Of a stretch of DNA of 41,558 nucleotides, positions 32,007 through 40,374 are shown piece by piece; within the stretch, counting starts at the first letter, position 1; the number at the start of each line of letters is the position of its first letter. The notes beneath the pieces were generated by a model, which saw nothing but the letters and a program-made list of their open reading frames with translations, did not search any database and was not told the origin of the DNA. The position numbers were made by a program, and so were the translations under genes. This DNA is from Cytophagaceae bacterium (lineage in GTDB: Bacteria; Bacteroidota; Bacteroidia; Cytophagales; Flexibacteraceae). The stretch is from assembly GCA_027487695.1 (NCBI GenBank), contig JAIYDB010000100.1:1-41558 (forward strand), given 5' to 3'.

Positions 32007-34387
32007 GCATTATTTTCAGTTTGTGCATCTTTCATCGCTTTAATTTCAGCTTGTACAGCTTTCATTTTTTCACGATGCTTCTTCATTTCTGCTTCTAAGC
32101 CTTCTATTTTCTTCTGAACGTCAGCACGTAAGGCGTCTGCATTACGGCTCATCTTAAAGAATTCGAGGTTGTTATTCCAAAGGTGAATTTGGTTTTCCAT
32201 TTCCTCAATTTTTTTCTTGATACCGTATTCTTCGTTCTTTAGCGCACTTGCAGGATCATTAGCACGGTTGTTATTGCCACGGTTATCACGGTTGTAGTTA
32301 CCACCACCACGGTTGTTATCGCGGTTATAGTTGCCTCCGTTATTATCGCGGTTGCCGCCACCTTTTGCTCCTGAAAGGATATTCATTTTTAGCTTAAAGC
32401 TAGTCTTCTCAAACTCATCAACTTCTTTACCTGCACGGAAAAAGTTATCTATGGCCTTAGAAAGCTTATTAGCGGTATCTCTTATATCATCTCTTGGTAC
32501 ATAACCAATTTGGTTGTACTCTTCTATTACTGGCTCTAAAACAGGAATTGAATGGCTAATGGTTTGGTCTTCTGCCATTGCCTCAATACGTGCAATGATA
32601 GCTAGCTTAGCTTCAAGGTTTTTCTTGTCTTCAGCATCTCTATCATTACGCTGACCTCTCATAGCCTCAAAGAAGCCATCTACAGCCTTCTTAAAGCGTT
32701 CAAAGGTAGTTTTGTTATCCTTGCCAGGTACAGGGCCAACGGTACGCCACTCTTCCTGCAATTCTTTCATGCGTTGGGTTGTGGTTTTCCAATCGGTGCT
32801 TTCTTGTAAAGATTCTGCCTCTTCTATTAAAGCAATTTTCTTTTCAAGGTTTACCTTACGTTCTGCTTCAAGGGTATTTAGGAATTTGGCCTTGTTACGG
32901 AAGAATTTCTTAATAATTCCCCAGAAACGCTTACGCAATTCACTTTGCTCAGCTTCAGGTGCAGGACCTATTTCATTCCACTGATCTTGCAGCTTCTTAA
33001 GTTCGTCAGATACCTTATTCCAATCGCTTAGTTTTTCGGTTTCAAACTCCTCGTAAGGTTCTACAGCAGCAAGTAATGCTTTCTTTGCTTCAAGGTTGCC
33101 TTTAAACTTAGCATCTTGTTCAGCAAGGAAATCTCTACGCTTTTGGAATAGATAATCGCCAATGGCTTTTAACTGGCTCCAAAGTTCTTCACCTTCTTCC
33201 TTAGTAGTTACAGGACCAATATGGGTGAACTCATCCTGAATATCTTTCCACTGCCCAATGGCACGGCTAATATTCAAGTTTGGTTCGTTAATTATTACTT
33301 TTAGTTTTTCAATCAGAACCTTCTTAGCCTCTAAATTACGTTGTCTATCTAGGTCACGTAATTCTTTGTAGATTTCTCTGTTAGCAAAGAATCTATCTAC
33401 TAAGGCACGATAGGTCTGGTTAATTTCTTGGGCGGCACCTTGTGGTACGTGACCTGCTTTGCGCCACTCGTCTTGTAGTTCGCGCAGTTGGTTCAGATTA
33501 GTGCTTGGAGAAGCACCATCTAACATTTCCTTAATCTTTTTAAGGATTGTATGTTTTATTTCTAGCGCCTTTTCACGTTGCTTTTCTTGCGATTGGCGGT
33601 AATCTCTGAATGCCCCTAGGTAACCTTTGAATAGTAATTCAAACTGTTGGGTAGTTTCATCTTTCTTTAAGCGGAAACCATCTTCTTCGCCACCCTCCTC
33701 AATAAATTGATTTAAGGCAACTTCACGCTCAGCATTAGTACGCTCTTCGAAGGCTTCTTTAATTTTTCTGATGTAGGCATCATTTCTCGCATTAAGCGAT
33801 TTTTCAGCCATATTTTTCAGTTTTACTAGCAGTTCTTCCTTATTGAATAAAGAAACATCTGGCAGCTCTTCTTCGCTTCCAATTTCTTCGGCTTGCTCGT
33901 ATTCTTCTTCAGTGGCGTTTACTTCAGCTAAAACTTGGGCTTCAAGTTCTTCTGAATGTTCCACCTCTGTGCCTGCATTTAACATAGCCAAGGCTTCTTC
34001 CTTAGCCTTTCTAGCATGCTCAATACTATTGTGCAAATCATTTATATGCGAAGGTATATTGGCTGGCTCACCATGTTCTGCCATATCAACAATTTCCTCA
34101 GTAATTTCTTCCACAATTGCGTGTGGGGTGCTATGCGCAGCTTCTTCTACAATGATATCTTCTTCGGTTGTAGCTAGTTCGTTATCGTCTAAAAAAGCAT
34201 CTTCATCTGCTATTGCACTTGGAGCATTAGCATAATCGTCGTTTTCTAAACTGATAGGCTCTATGTTTTCTACCGGAATAATATCTTCTGGCGTAATTTC
34301 ACTGGCATTGTCCAATGAGGCGTTCGGTTTAGTTGAATCGTTGTTCAATTCGTCCGGATGTTGGTTTTCTTTATTCACGTTTTCCAT
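32003..34387 (-). CDS. DUF349-repeat protein with acidic N-terminus and Asn/Gly/Arg-rich linker
   Basis: A 794-residue, probably cytoplasmic protein with no signal peptide. Residues 1-180 are highly acidic and low in complexity. From about 215 to 680 there are about six helical DUF349 repeats (PF03993), each with a core like LQDEWRKAGHVPQGAAQEIN, LQDQWNEIGPAPEAEQSELR or LQEEWRTVGPVPGKDNKTTF, followed by a basic helix (RFFANREIYKELRD). Residues about 675-715 are a run of NRDN/GGNYNRDN units. The last 75 residues are a predicted coiled coil. DUF349 proteins are widespread in Bacteroidota; their function is poorly known, and RNA or nucleic-acid contact has been suggested by the basic helices. 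It lies 91 bases downstream of yqgE with its own promoter-like box. Confidence 0.88.
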   Translation of the reverse strand: MENVNKENQHPDELNNDSTKPNASLDNASEITPEDIIPVENIEPISLENDDYANAPSAIADEDAFLDDNELATTEEDIIVEEAAHSTPHAIVEEITEEIVDMAEHGEPANIPSHINDLHNSIEHARKAKEEALAMLNAGTEVEHSEELEAQVLAEVNATEEEYEQAEEIGSEEELPDVSLFNKEELLVKLKNMAEKSLNARNDAYIRKIKEAFEERTNAEREVALNQFIEEGGEEDGFRLKKDETTQQFELLFKGYLGAFRDYRQSQEKQREKALEIKHTILKKIKEMLDGASPSTNLNQLRELQDEWRKAGHVPQGAAQEINQTYRALVDRFFANREIYKELRDLDRQRNLEAKKVLIEKLKVIINEPNLNISRAIGQWKDIQDEFTHIGPVTTKEEGEELWSQLKAIGDYLFQKRRDFLAEQDAKFKGNLEAKKALLAAVEPYEEFETEKLSDWNKVSDELKKLQDQWNEIGPAPEAEQSELRKRFWGIIKKFFRNKAKFLNTLEAERKVNLEKKIALIEEAESLQESTDWKTTTQRMKELQEEWRTVGPVPGKDNKTTFERFKKAVDGFFEAMRGQRNDRDAEDKKNLEAKLAIIARIEAMAEDQTISHSIPVLEPVIEEYNQIGYVPRDDIRDTANKLSKAIDNFFRAGKEVDEFEKTSFKLKMNILSGAKGGGNRDNNGGNYNRDNNRGGGNYNRDNRGNNNRANDPASALKNEEYGIKKKIEEMENQIHLWNNNLEFFKMSRNADALRADVQKKIEGLEAEMKKHREKMKAVQAEIKAMKDAQTENNA

Positions 34388-34451
34388 AAAAACGTACCGT
34401 TTAAGCGCGGCAGGGGTGGGTTAACTGTTATTGGTTTCTGAAACTTAAAGG

Positions 34452-34459
34452 CAAATATA
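34452..34459 (-). promoter_or_regulatory. -7 box of the DUF349 gene
   Basis: A perfect TATATTTG lies on the minus strand, with TTA instead of TTG 20 bases upstream. The leader to the ATG at 34387 would be about 60 bases. Confidence 0.5.
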
Positions 34460-34478
34460 ATGCAATAACCATACTCCC

Positions 34479-35033
34479 CTAATTCATTGAAGGGTCTAAT
34501 GGATAATTTGCCATTTCTTTATAAGTACCGCCAAGCTCATTCATTAGCGTTCGCCAGAGTTGGTGGTGTTCAATTTGTAATAAATTGGTGAGGTTGCGGT
34601 TGTAAACTATCCAAGCTTTTTCGTCTAGTTCACTTTCTAACTGACCTGTATCCCAACCACTATAGCCAATGAAATACCTTATTTGGCTTTCATCTAACTT
34701 ACCAGAAAGCATATTAACACGCATTTCTTCAAAGTCGCCGCCCCAAATAAGTCCATCTGCAATAGGGATACCTCCTTGAATATCGCCTCCTTGTGCATGA
34801 AGAAAATGTAAGGTGTTGATTTCAACTGGTCCACCTACAAACAAAGGTATGGGCAAGTTTAAATTTACTTCGGCTACATCGGTTAATTGGAAGGTGGTTT
34901 CTTTGTTAAGGACCAATCCAAAAGAACCCTGTTCGTTATGCTCGCATATAAGCACAACAGACCGCACAAAGTTTTCATCGGCCAAAAATGGCTCCGAAAG
35001 TAATAGGGTTCCTCTTTGGATGATTTCTGTCAA
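34479..35033 (-). CDS. YqgE/AlgH family protein (UPF0301)
   Basis: A 184-residue cytoplasmic protein matching the YqgE/AlgH family in length and pattern. RGTLLLSEPFLADENFVRSVVL at the start is followed by GSFGLVLNKET, PLFVGGPVE and LIWGGDFEEM, with YSGWDTGQLESELDEKAW in the second half. The family has a known fold, but its biochemical role is unclear; AlgH was linked to alginate regulation in Pseudomonas. It is divergent from pdxH across 118 bases. The start at 35033 gives the canonical N-terminus. Confidence 0.9.
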   Translation of the reverse strand: MTEIIQRGTLLLSEPFLADENFVRSVVLICEHNEQGSFGLVLNKETTFQLTDVAEVNLNLPIPLFVGGPVEINTLHFLHAQGGDIQGGIPIADGLIWGGDFEEMRVNMLSGKLDESQIRYFIGYSGWDTGQLESELDEKAWIVYNRNLTNLLQIEHHQLWRTLMNELGGTYKEMANYPLDPSMN

Positions 35034-35151
35034 GGTTATTGTTGTTTCTTTGGTCTATACTTGTGGCTGCAATAAAGTAATTGGAAAACACAAATGCTTG
35101 TTTTTTGATTTGTAATTTACAATTATTTATGAGTTCACTTAAAAACATCTA

Positions 35152-35805
35152 ATGAACGAACAATCTAAATTACTGGCCGATTTAAGGAAAGATTATAAGT
35201 TAGCCTCTCTTTCTGAAACAGATATTGATCTTAATCCGTTCAATCAGTTTAACTTATGGTTTGCCCAAGCTGCTGAAAGCGGACAATTAGAGCCATCGGC
35301 TATGCACTTATGTACGGTAGCAGAGAATGGAAGACCTTCTGGCCGAATTGTCTTGCTAAAAGGTATTGATGAGGGCTTTATTTTCTATACCAACTACCAA
35401 AGCAGGAAAGGACAAGACATTATTTCCAATCCAGTAGCTGCAATTACCTTCTTTTGGGATACTTTAGAGCGTCAGGTTCGGATAGAAGGCAAAATTGAAC
35501 GAGTTGAAGAAAGCCTAAGCGAGCAATACTTTCATTCCAGACCTTTTGAAAGCCAAATAGCTGCGGTTGTTTCGCCTCAAAGCCAGGTAATTTCAGATAG
35601 AAATGCGCTCGAAAAACCTTGGGCAGAATTAAAGGAACAATATCTAGAGGCTCAAAAAGCACCAAAGCCACCTTATTGGGGCGGCTTTAGAGTAATTCCA
35701 GATTATTTTGAGTTTTGGCAAGGCAGGCGATCTCGTATGCACGATCGCTTGGTTTACAAAACTGATCATGACAACAATTGGTCAATTAAACGTTTAGCAC
35801 CTTAA
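35152..35805 (+). CDS. pdxH: Pyridoxine/pyridoxamine 5'-phosphate oxidase
   Basis: A 217-residue FMN enzyme that oxidises pyridoxine or pyridoxamine phosphate to pyridoxal 5'-phosphate, the last step of PLP synthesis and salvage. GRIVLLKGIDEGFIFYTNY (about 62-81) and SRKGQDI form the FMN-binding part. WDTLERQVRIEGKIERV follows. The C-terminal family signature FEFWQGRRSRMHDR (about 185-199) carries the substrate-contacting Arg and His. The length matches the usual 210-220 residues. The stop codon sits in the loop of its own terminator. It is convergent with bshB1. The window also encodes a PLP enzyme (the cystathionine beta-synthase), but the two are not linked. Confidence 0.96.
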   Translation: MNEQSKLLADLRKDYKLASLSETDIDLNPFNQFNLWFAQAAESGQLEPSAMHLCTVAENGRPSGRIVLLKGIDEGFIFYTNYQSRKGQDIISNPVAAITFFWDTLERQVRIEGKIERVEESLSEQYFHSRPFESQIAAVVSPQSQVISDRNALEKPWAELKEQYLEAQKAPKPPYWGGFRVIPDYFEFWQGRRSRMHDRLVYKTDHDNNWSIKRLAP

Positions 35806-35819
35806 AAGGTGCTTTTTTT
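35796..35819 (+). terminator. Terminator containing the pdxH stop codon
   Basis: AGCACCTT (35796-35803) pairs with AAGGTGCT (35806-35813), leaving a two-base apparent loop that must open in practice, and is followed by Ts to 35819. The TAA stop at 35803-35805 lies across the stem and loop. The T-tract abuts the stop codon of the convergent bshB1 gene. Confidence 0.85.
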
Positions 35820-36537
35820 ATATGAACATTCCTAAATCGGCAACTCCTAAGGTTCCGTTTGAAATGAAACCTTCCCCAAATTCAACACCTATGGCATGTC
35901 CCATTTCTCTTGCTCTAGCATCCATTGCCAACAAAAATTCAGGACGTGCAATATGGGTGATTGGCTCTTGAGATAACGGATCGTAAAACTGTGATTTATA
36001 GGCTTTTATTGCCATCTTTCTCAACTCATAAACAGGGCTAATATCAACCACAAAGTCTGGCTTTAGATAGTTGTTCTGCATATAATGAAAAAGGTGCTTT
36101 GGGCGATAAGCTTCTTGTTGATTGCCTTGCTCATCAGTAGTTTCTATCATTCTTAAGCCACTTAAAAAGAATGCATCTCTTACTAAATCTGCCCCTTTGC
36201 CATGGTCAGGATGTCTATCAGAAGGTGCATTGGCCAATACAATCTCTGGACGAAATTTTCTTATCGCAGCAATTACTTTGAGTTGATGTGCCTTATCGTT
36301 TACGAAAAATCCATCCGCCATCATTAGATTTTCTCTTGCGCATACACCAAGAATTTCAGATGCTGCCTTTGCTTCAGCTGCTCTTATTTCTGGTGTTCCT
36401 CTCGTGCCAAGTTCGCCAGCAGTTAAATCTACTATGGCCACTTTATGCCCTTTTTGCACGTGTAAAGCTATTGTTCCGGCACAAGCCAGCTCTACATCGT
36501 CAGGATGGGCAGCAAAGGCAAGGATATTTACTTTCAT
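35818..36537 (-). CDS. bshB1: Bacillithiol biosynthesis deacetylase BshB1
   Basis: A 239-residue zinc-dependent deacetylase of the LmbE/PIG-L family, predicted to remove the acetyl group from GlcNAc-malate in bacillithiol synthesis. The zinc motif AAHPDDVE is at 9-16 (H11, D13/D14). VDLTAGELGTRGTPEIRAAEA (about 36-56) is the BshB1-specific stretch. SDRHPDHGKG (106-115) provides the second histidine motif. The length matches characterised BshB1 proteins. Other bacillithiol genes (bshA, bshC) are not in the window. It starts 53 bases from the divergent exonuclease gene and ends against the pdxH terminator. Confidence 0.92.
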   Translation of the reverse strand: MKVNILAFAAHPDDVELACAGTIALHVQKGHKVAIVDLTAGELGTRGTPEIRAAEAKAASEILGVCARENLMMADGFFVNDKAHQLKVIAAIRKFRPEIVLANAPSDRHPDHGKGADLVRDAFFLSGLRMIETTDEQGNQQEAYRPKHLFHYMQNNYLKPDFVVDISPVYELRKMAIKAYKSQFYDPLSQEPITHIARPEFLLAMDARAREMGHAIGVEFGEGFISNGTLGVADLGMFI

Positions 36538-36574
36538 AAACTTTTAATTCGATGACAAGAATTGGCGTTCAACT

Positions 36575-36588
36575 CTGCAAATTTGCAG
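36575..36588. repeat. 14-bp perfect palindrome upstream of the exonuclease/GIY-YIG gene
   Basis: CTGCAAATTTGCAG is its own reverse complement. It ends two bases before the preferred start codon at 36591 and lies in the short gap shared with the divergent bshB1 gene. Confidence 0.7.
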
Positions 36589-36590
36589 CA

Positions 36591-38003
36591 ATGTATGCCA
36601 TTGTGGACATAGAAACTACTGGTAGCCGAGTAGGTAGCGATAAAATTATTGAAATAGCCATTGTAAAACACGATGGTAAACAGATAGTTGATTCCTTTTC
36701 AAGTCTTATAAATCCTGAAATTGGGATTCCGTATTTTATTACGCAACTCACAGGTATTAATTCTGAGATGCTGCAAAATGCTCCCAGGTTCTATGAGGTG
36801 GCTAAGCAAATAGTTGAATTTACAGAAGGGTGCATTTTTGTTGCTCACAACGTAAGGTTCGATTATTCTTTTGTAAAACGTGAATTTTTAGATTTAGGTT
36901 TCCATTACCATAGGAAAAGGCTGTGCACAGTTAGGTTGAGCAGAAAGCTAATTCCAGGTTTAAAATCATATAGTCTTGGCAGACTGGCCGATTCTCTTGG
37001 CTTTTCTATTGCTAAAGAAGAACGCCACCGCGCCTATGGCGATGCTTATGCCACTGCCCAAATATTTGGGTTGTTATTGGAAAGAAGTTCAGATTTAATG
37101 GGTCCACAACTTGAATGGGCCATTGAAGATGAGATAAAATCGGCCTTGTTGCCTCCTGCTATTCCTGCTGAAAAGGTAGAAGCTATCCCTCAAACTGCTG
37201 GGGTTTATTTGTTTCATGGGCAAAACGGCGAACCTATTTACATTGGCAAGGCACGCAACATCAGAAAGCGCATTTACGAACACTTTAAGCCAGACCATAA
37301 GTCCAATAAAGATATCCACTTCAAAAACTTTATTTCTGAAGTTACCTATCAAGAAACTGGCAATGAACTTACTGCACTCTTACTAGAAAACCATTTAGTA
37401 AAGCAGCATAAGCCGCAGTACAATGTGGCTTTAAAGCGTAGTGAGTTTACCTATGGCTTGTTTTATGACTTTACTAAAACTGGTTATATCCGTTTCTTTA
37501 TTAAACGTGCAGCTAAAAACAGCCAACTGGTAACTCCATTGAGCGAAAAAGTAAACAAGCGGGCTTACTTAGAAAACCTGGTGTTGCAATACAACCTTTG
37601 CCAAAGCCTATGCGAGGTACATTCAGGCGTTGGCCGATGTATGAATAGGCAGTTTGGTATCTGTTTAGGTGCCTGCGTAGGCGCAGAAGAGGTTGAAACC
37701 TACAATGAAAGGGCAATGAAAGTGATTGTAAATCATAGCTTTCCTGAGCCTTCTTTTTTTATCTTTGGAAAAGGTAGAACTTTGGATGAGCAAACTGTTG
37801 TTTGGGTAGAGGATGGTTTCTTTAAAGGTTGGGGATTTTTCGATCCTCAATTTAACGATGGCAGTATTGGCTTTTTAAAAATGGCCGTTGATAAATACCC
37901 TCACGATAAGGACGCTCAAACTATAATTAGAGCGGCAATCAAGAAAATTCCTGAATCGGAAATCTTGTATTACCAATCTGAATTGCAGCAAAACAACCTT
38001 TAA
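36591..38003 (+). CDS. DnaQ-like 3'-5' exonuclease fused to GIY-YIG (UvrC/Cho-type) nuclease domain
   Basis: The start is set at the ATG at 36591 (MYAIVDIETTG), because homologous exonuclease domains begin there; an in-frame ATG at 36552 would add 13 residues. The product is 470 residues. The N-terminal DEDDh exonuclease has D6/E8 in DIETTG, HNVRFDYSF (D91) and HRAYGDA (H146, D151). Residues about 198-282 are a GIY-YIG domain: GVYLF (204-208), YIGKARNIRKRI (217-228), then the ELTALLLENHLVKQ segment with catalytic Glu. The remainder resembles the UvrC N-terminal half with a Cys-containing patch (CEVHSGVGRCMNRQFGIC). Such fusions are seen in Bacteroidota and Actinobacteria and are thought to act in nucleotide excision repair like Cho. 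The next gene starts 11 bases on. Confidence 0.88.
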   Translation: MYAIVDIETTGSRVGSDKIIEIAIVKHDGKQIVDSFSSLINPEIGIPYFITQLTGINSEMLQNAPRFYEVAKQIVEFTEGCIFVAHNVRFDYSFVKREFLDLGFHYHRKRLCTVRLSRKLIPGLKSYSLGRLADSLGFSIAKEERHRAYGDAYATAQIFGLLLERSSDLMGPQLEWAIEDEIKSALLPPAIPAEKVEAIPQTAGVYLFHGQNGEPIYIGKARNIRKRIYEHFKPDHKSNKDIHFKNFISEVTYQETGNELTALLLENHLVKQHKPQYNVALKRSEFTYGLFYDFTKTGYIRFFIKRAAKNSQLVTPLSEKVNKRAYLENLVLQYNLCQSLCEVHSGVGRCMNRQFGICLGACVGAEEVETYNERAMKVIVNHSFPEPSFFIFGKGRTLDEQTVVWVEDGFFKGWGFFDPQFNDGSIGFLKMAVDKYPHDKDAQTIIRAAIKKIPESEILYYQSELQQNNL

Positions 38004-38014
38004 TACGCACCAAT

Positions 38015-38962
38015 ATGGCTCTGATAGGAACCGACTTAGAAAAAGCAATTTCCCTCTTAAATGCTGATAGACTTGTATCCATACCAACTGAAACAGTCTA
38101 TGGCTTGGCTGGTAATGCCCTTTCTGAAAAAGCGGTACTAAAAATTTATGAAGCCAAAGAACGTCCTAGGTTTAATCCTTTGATTATTCACGTTTCCCAT
38201 ATTGATAGATTAAAAGGTTTAGTGGCGGAAATACCTGAAACTGCGAAGGTAATTATTGAAAAATTTTGGCCAGGTCCTTTAACGCTTTTGTTACCTAAAA
38301 CTGATTTAGTACCTGATATTATTACCGCTGGTAGTCCGTATGTTGCAGTGCGTATCCCCAAGCACCCACTTACTTTGGCGCTCCTTGAAAAGCTAGATTA
38401 TCCTCTTGCAGCACCCTCTGCAAATCCTTCAGGATATGTGAGTCCTACCACGGCGCAGCACGTGCAAGACCAACTAGGCGAAAAAATTGAGTATATTCTG
38501 AATGGTGGCACCTGCGAAGTAGGCATAGAAAGCACTATTATTGGCTTCCCTTCCGAAAAAGATGTTAGAGTTTATAGACTAGGCGGCATTGCATTAGAAG
38601 ACCTACAAGCTTATGTACAGGGCGAATTAATGGTAAATACCAAGGCGGTTCAAAATACCGATGCACCTGGAATGCTTGAAAGTCACTATGCACCCACTGT
38701 AAAACTGATTATTGGAGAGCCTAATAACCTGAATTATGAAAGGATTGGCGCTTTAAGATTCAGTACTTATCATCCTGAAATACCAAGAGATAAGCAGATT
38801 ATTTTAAGCAAAAATGGAAGTCTGAAAGAGGCGGCTTTAAACCTCTTCGCTTCGCTCAGATTGTTAGATACACTCGGTGTTAATACAGTGTACGGGGAAT
38901 ATGTGCCAGATTATGGACTAGGTAAAGCCATTAACGATAGACTAAGAAGAGCTAGTTTTTAG
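38015..38962 (+). CDS. sua5: L-threonylcarbamoyladenylate synthase (Sua5 type)
   Basis: A 315-residue cytoplasmic enzyme making threonylcarbamoyl-AMP for the universal t6A37 tRNA modification. The YrdC/TsaC core (about 1-200) shows LVSIPTETVYGLAGNAL near residue 20, AKERPRFNPLIIH near 47-59 (the nucleotide/threonine-binding KxRPxxxPL pattern), KFWPGPLTLLLP, and PSANPSGYVSPTTAQHV. After about residue 205 a Sua5 C-terminal domain follows (APGMLESHYAPTVKL). Two-domain Sua5 is longer than single-domain TsaC (about 190 aa). It starts 11 bases after the exonuclease/GIY-YIG gene, which suggests co-transcription. Confidence 0.94.
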   Translation: MALIGTDLEKAISLLNADRLVSIPTETVYGLAGNALSEKAVLKIYEAKERPRFNPLIIHVSHIDRLKGLVAEIPETAKVIIEKFWPGPLTLLLPKTDLVPDIITAGSPYVAVRIPKHPLTLALLEKLDYPLAAPSANPSGYVSPTTAQHVQDQLGEKIEYILNGGTCEVGIESTIIGFPSEKDVRVYRLGGIALEDLQAYVQGELMVNTKAVQNTDAPGMLESHYAPTVKLIIGEPNNLNYERIGALRFSTYHPEIPRDKQIILSKNGSLKEAALNLFASLRLLDTLGVNTVYGEYVPDYGLGKAINDRLRRASF

Positions 38963-39189
38963 ATTTTAAATGTGTTTTGGTTTTATACTTAGTTTTATCA
39001 TTAATCTTTTTTATTATAAGCCTAAGAAAAAGTCAAATTTTTCTTATAAAGGTACAAGTGTGCTTTTCTTAAAGGCTTTTGATGAGACATTGAAATGCCT
39101 TGCCTTATGTTTGTTATAGTAATAGCATTAGAAAAAAAGGCAATTACCTTTTGGTTTAAGGCTTTGGTTAACTTGCAAGCCAAACCGAG

Positions 39190-40236
39190 ATGAAAACTAA
39201 AAGAAAAAAAATACTGCTCTGTTCTTTGCTAAAGCCTGCTGATGATGTTCGGCAGTGTGTAAAGTTAGCAGGTTCTTTAGCTAAAATTCCGAACACCGAG
39301 GTGGTTTCAGTAGGTAGTAAAGCCAATACTAAAGCCAATTTTTACCATAATATCCGACTAATTCCAGCGTTTTACTACAAGAGAGGGCTACTATATAGGG
39401 TTTTTAATTTCTTTAAATTGTTCAAAATATTACTTAAAGAAAAACCTGAAGTAATTATAGTTAGTAGTGCTGATTTATTATTAGTTACAAGCATATACAA
39501 AATATTATTTGGCTGTGTTTTGTGCTATGATGTGCAAGAAAATTACAGTTTAAATTTATGGTACAGTAAAAGTTGGCCGTGGTTTTTGAAGTTTCCTTTA
39601 GCCGTTTCTGTACGAGCTGTGGAATGGTTAGTATCGCCATTAATTGATCGGTTTTTTTTAGCAGAAAGTGTTTATGCCAGGCAGCTGGGCTTTCTCTCCC
39701 CTACCCGTTCAATTATTCTTGAAAATAAATTTCAGCCTTACAATGGCTATGAGAATAATAAAGCTGCAATCATTAAACATCCCCACCTTTACCTCATTTC
39801 TGGAACCTTAGGACCTTCCTATTTGATTCTGGAGAGTATTACGTGGTTTTTAAAAGAAGTACAGCCTAATAACCCTCAAGCGCAGCTGGTTATCGCTGGC
39901 TATGCGCCTGATCGGCAGTACCTAGCCAAAATACAGGATTTAGTAGCTGCTCACCCAAGTATTTCCTTATTGGGTGGCGATTCATTAGTTCCGTACGAGG
40001 AAATTATAAGGCTTCAATTAAAAGCAACCTACGGCATTATTAACTTAGCAAAAATACCTGCTATGGAAGGTAAGGTTGCTACTAAAGTATTTGAATATAA
40101 AGCTAATAGCTTAATAATCATTGATTTAGGAATTATTACTAATAATGCTAAATCGGATTTAGTAAACAATTTTAGTAATACTAATCTTTGGGAAAGTAAT
40201 ACTAAAGTCATACTAGATATCTTTACTAAATACTAA
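39190..40236 (+). CDS. Glycosyltransferase, GT-B fold (family 4-like)
   Basis: A 348-residue protein. The N-terminal Rossmann half shows ILLCSLLKPADDVRQCVKLAGSL, then KPEVIIVSSADLLLVTSIYK and CYDVQENY, the usual GT4 acceptor-side pattern (D-x-x-E-N-Y). A membrane-associating amphipathic/hydrophobic stretch lies near 130-155. The C-terminal half has LYLISGTLGPSYLILESITWFL, AQLVIAGYAPDRQY, ISLLGGDSLVPYEEIIRLQLKATYGIINL and TKVFEYKAN, matching the donor-binding side with its late Glu. It would transfer a sugar in polysaccharide or glycolipid assembly; donor and acceptor are unknown. The last 40 residues are Asn/Ser/Lys-rich, encoded by DNA full of TAGTA/TACTA, and look less constrained. It is a solitary gene with 227 bases of non-coding DNA upstream, in which I saw no clear promoter. 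Confidence 0.82.
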   Translation: MKTKRKKILLCSLLKPADDVRQCVKLAGSLAKIPNTEVVSVGSKANTKANFYHNIRLIPAFYYKRGLLYRVFNFFKLFKILLKEKPEVIIVSSADLLLVTSIYKILFGCVLCYDVQENYSLNLWYSKSWPWFLKFPLAVSVRAVEWLVSPLIDRFFLAESVYARQLGFLSPTRSIILENKFQPYNGYENNKAAIIKHPHLYLISGTLGPSYLILESITWFLKEVQPNNPQAQLVIAGYAPDRQYLAKIQDLVAAHPSISLLGGDSLVPYEEIIRLQLKATYGIINLAKIPAMEGKVATKVFEYKANSLIIIDLGIITNNAKSDLVNNFSNTNLWESNTKVILDIFTKY

Positions 40237-40260
40237 AAATACAACTAAGTTTTAGTATTT
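40228..40260 (+). terminator. AT-only hairpin at the glycosyltransferase 3' end
   Basis: AAATACTAAAA (40228-40238) and TTTTAGTATTT (40250-40260) are perfect 11-bp complements around an 11-base loop, and the stop codon at 40234-40236 lies in the left arm. No clean T-run follows. It could be a weak terminator or a by-product of the local TAGTA-rich composition. Confidence 0.5.
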
Positions 40261-40262
40261 AT

Positions 40263-40278
40263 TTAGTATTAATACTAA
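40263..40278. repeat. 16-bp perfect palindrome in the gap before alaS
   Basis: TTAGTATTAATACTAA equals its own reverse complement. It follows the hairpin at 40228-40260 and repeats the same TAGTAT core. It could be an operator for alaS or a product of simple-sequence expansion. Confidence 0.7.
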
Positions 40279-40374
40279 GTGTTTTACTAAATCCTTTTAA
40301 GGCTTTATTCAGGGTTTTAATGCCTTTTTTGGTATTTTTACCGATATTTTAATTTAGTTATTCAACAGCCTAAT

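Noticed and set aside
39190-40236. Pseudogene reading of the glycosyltransferase because of its odd C-terminus
   Set aside because: The frame is intact and both GT-B halves and the late FEY motif are present; only the last 40 or so residues look relaxed.
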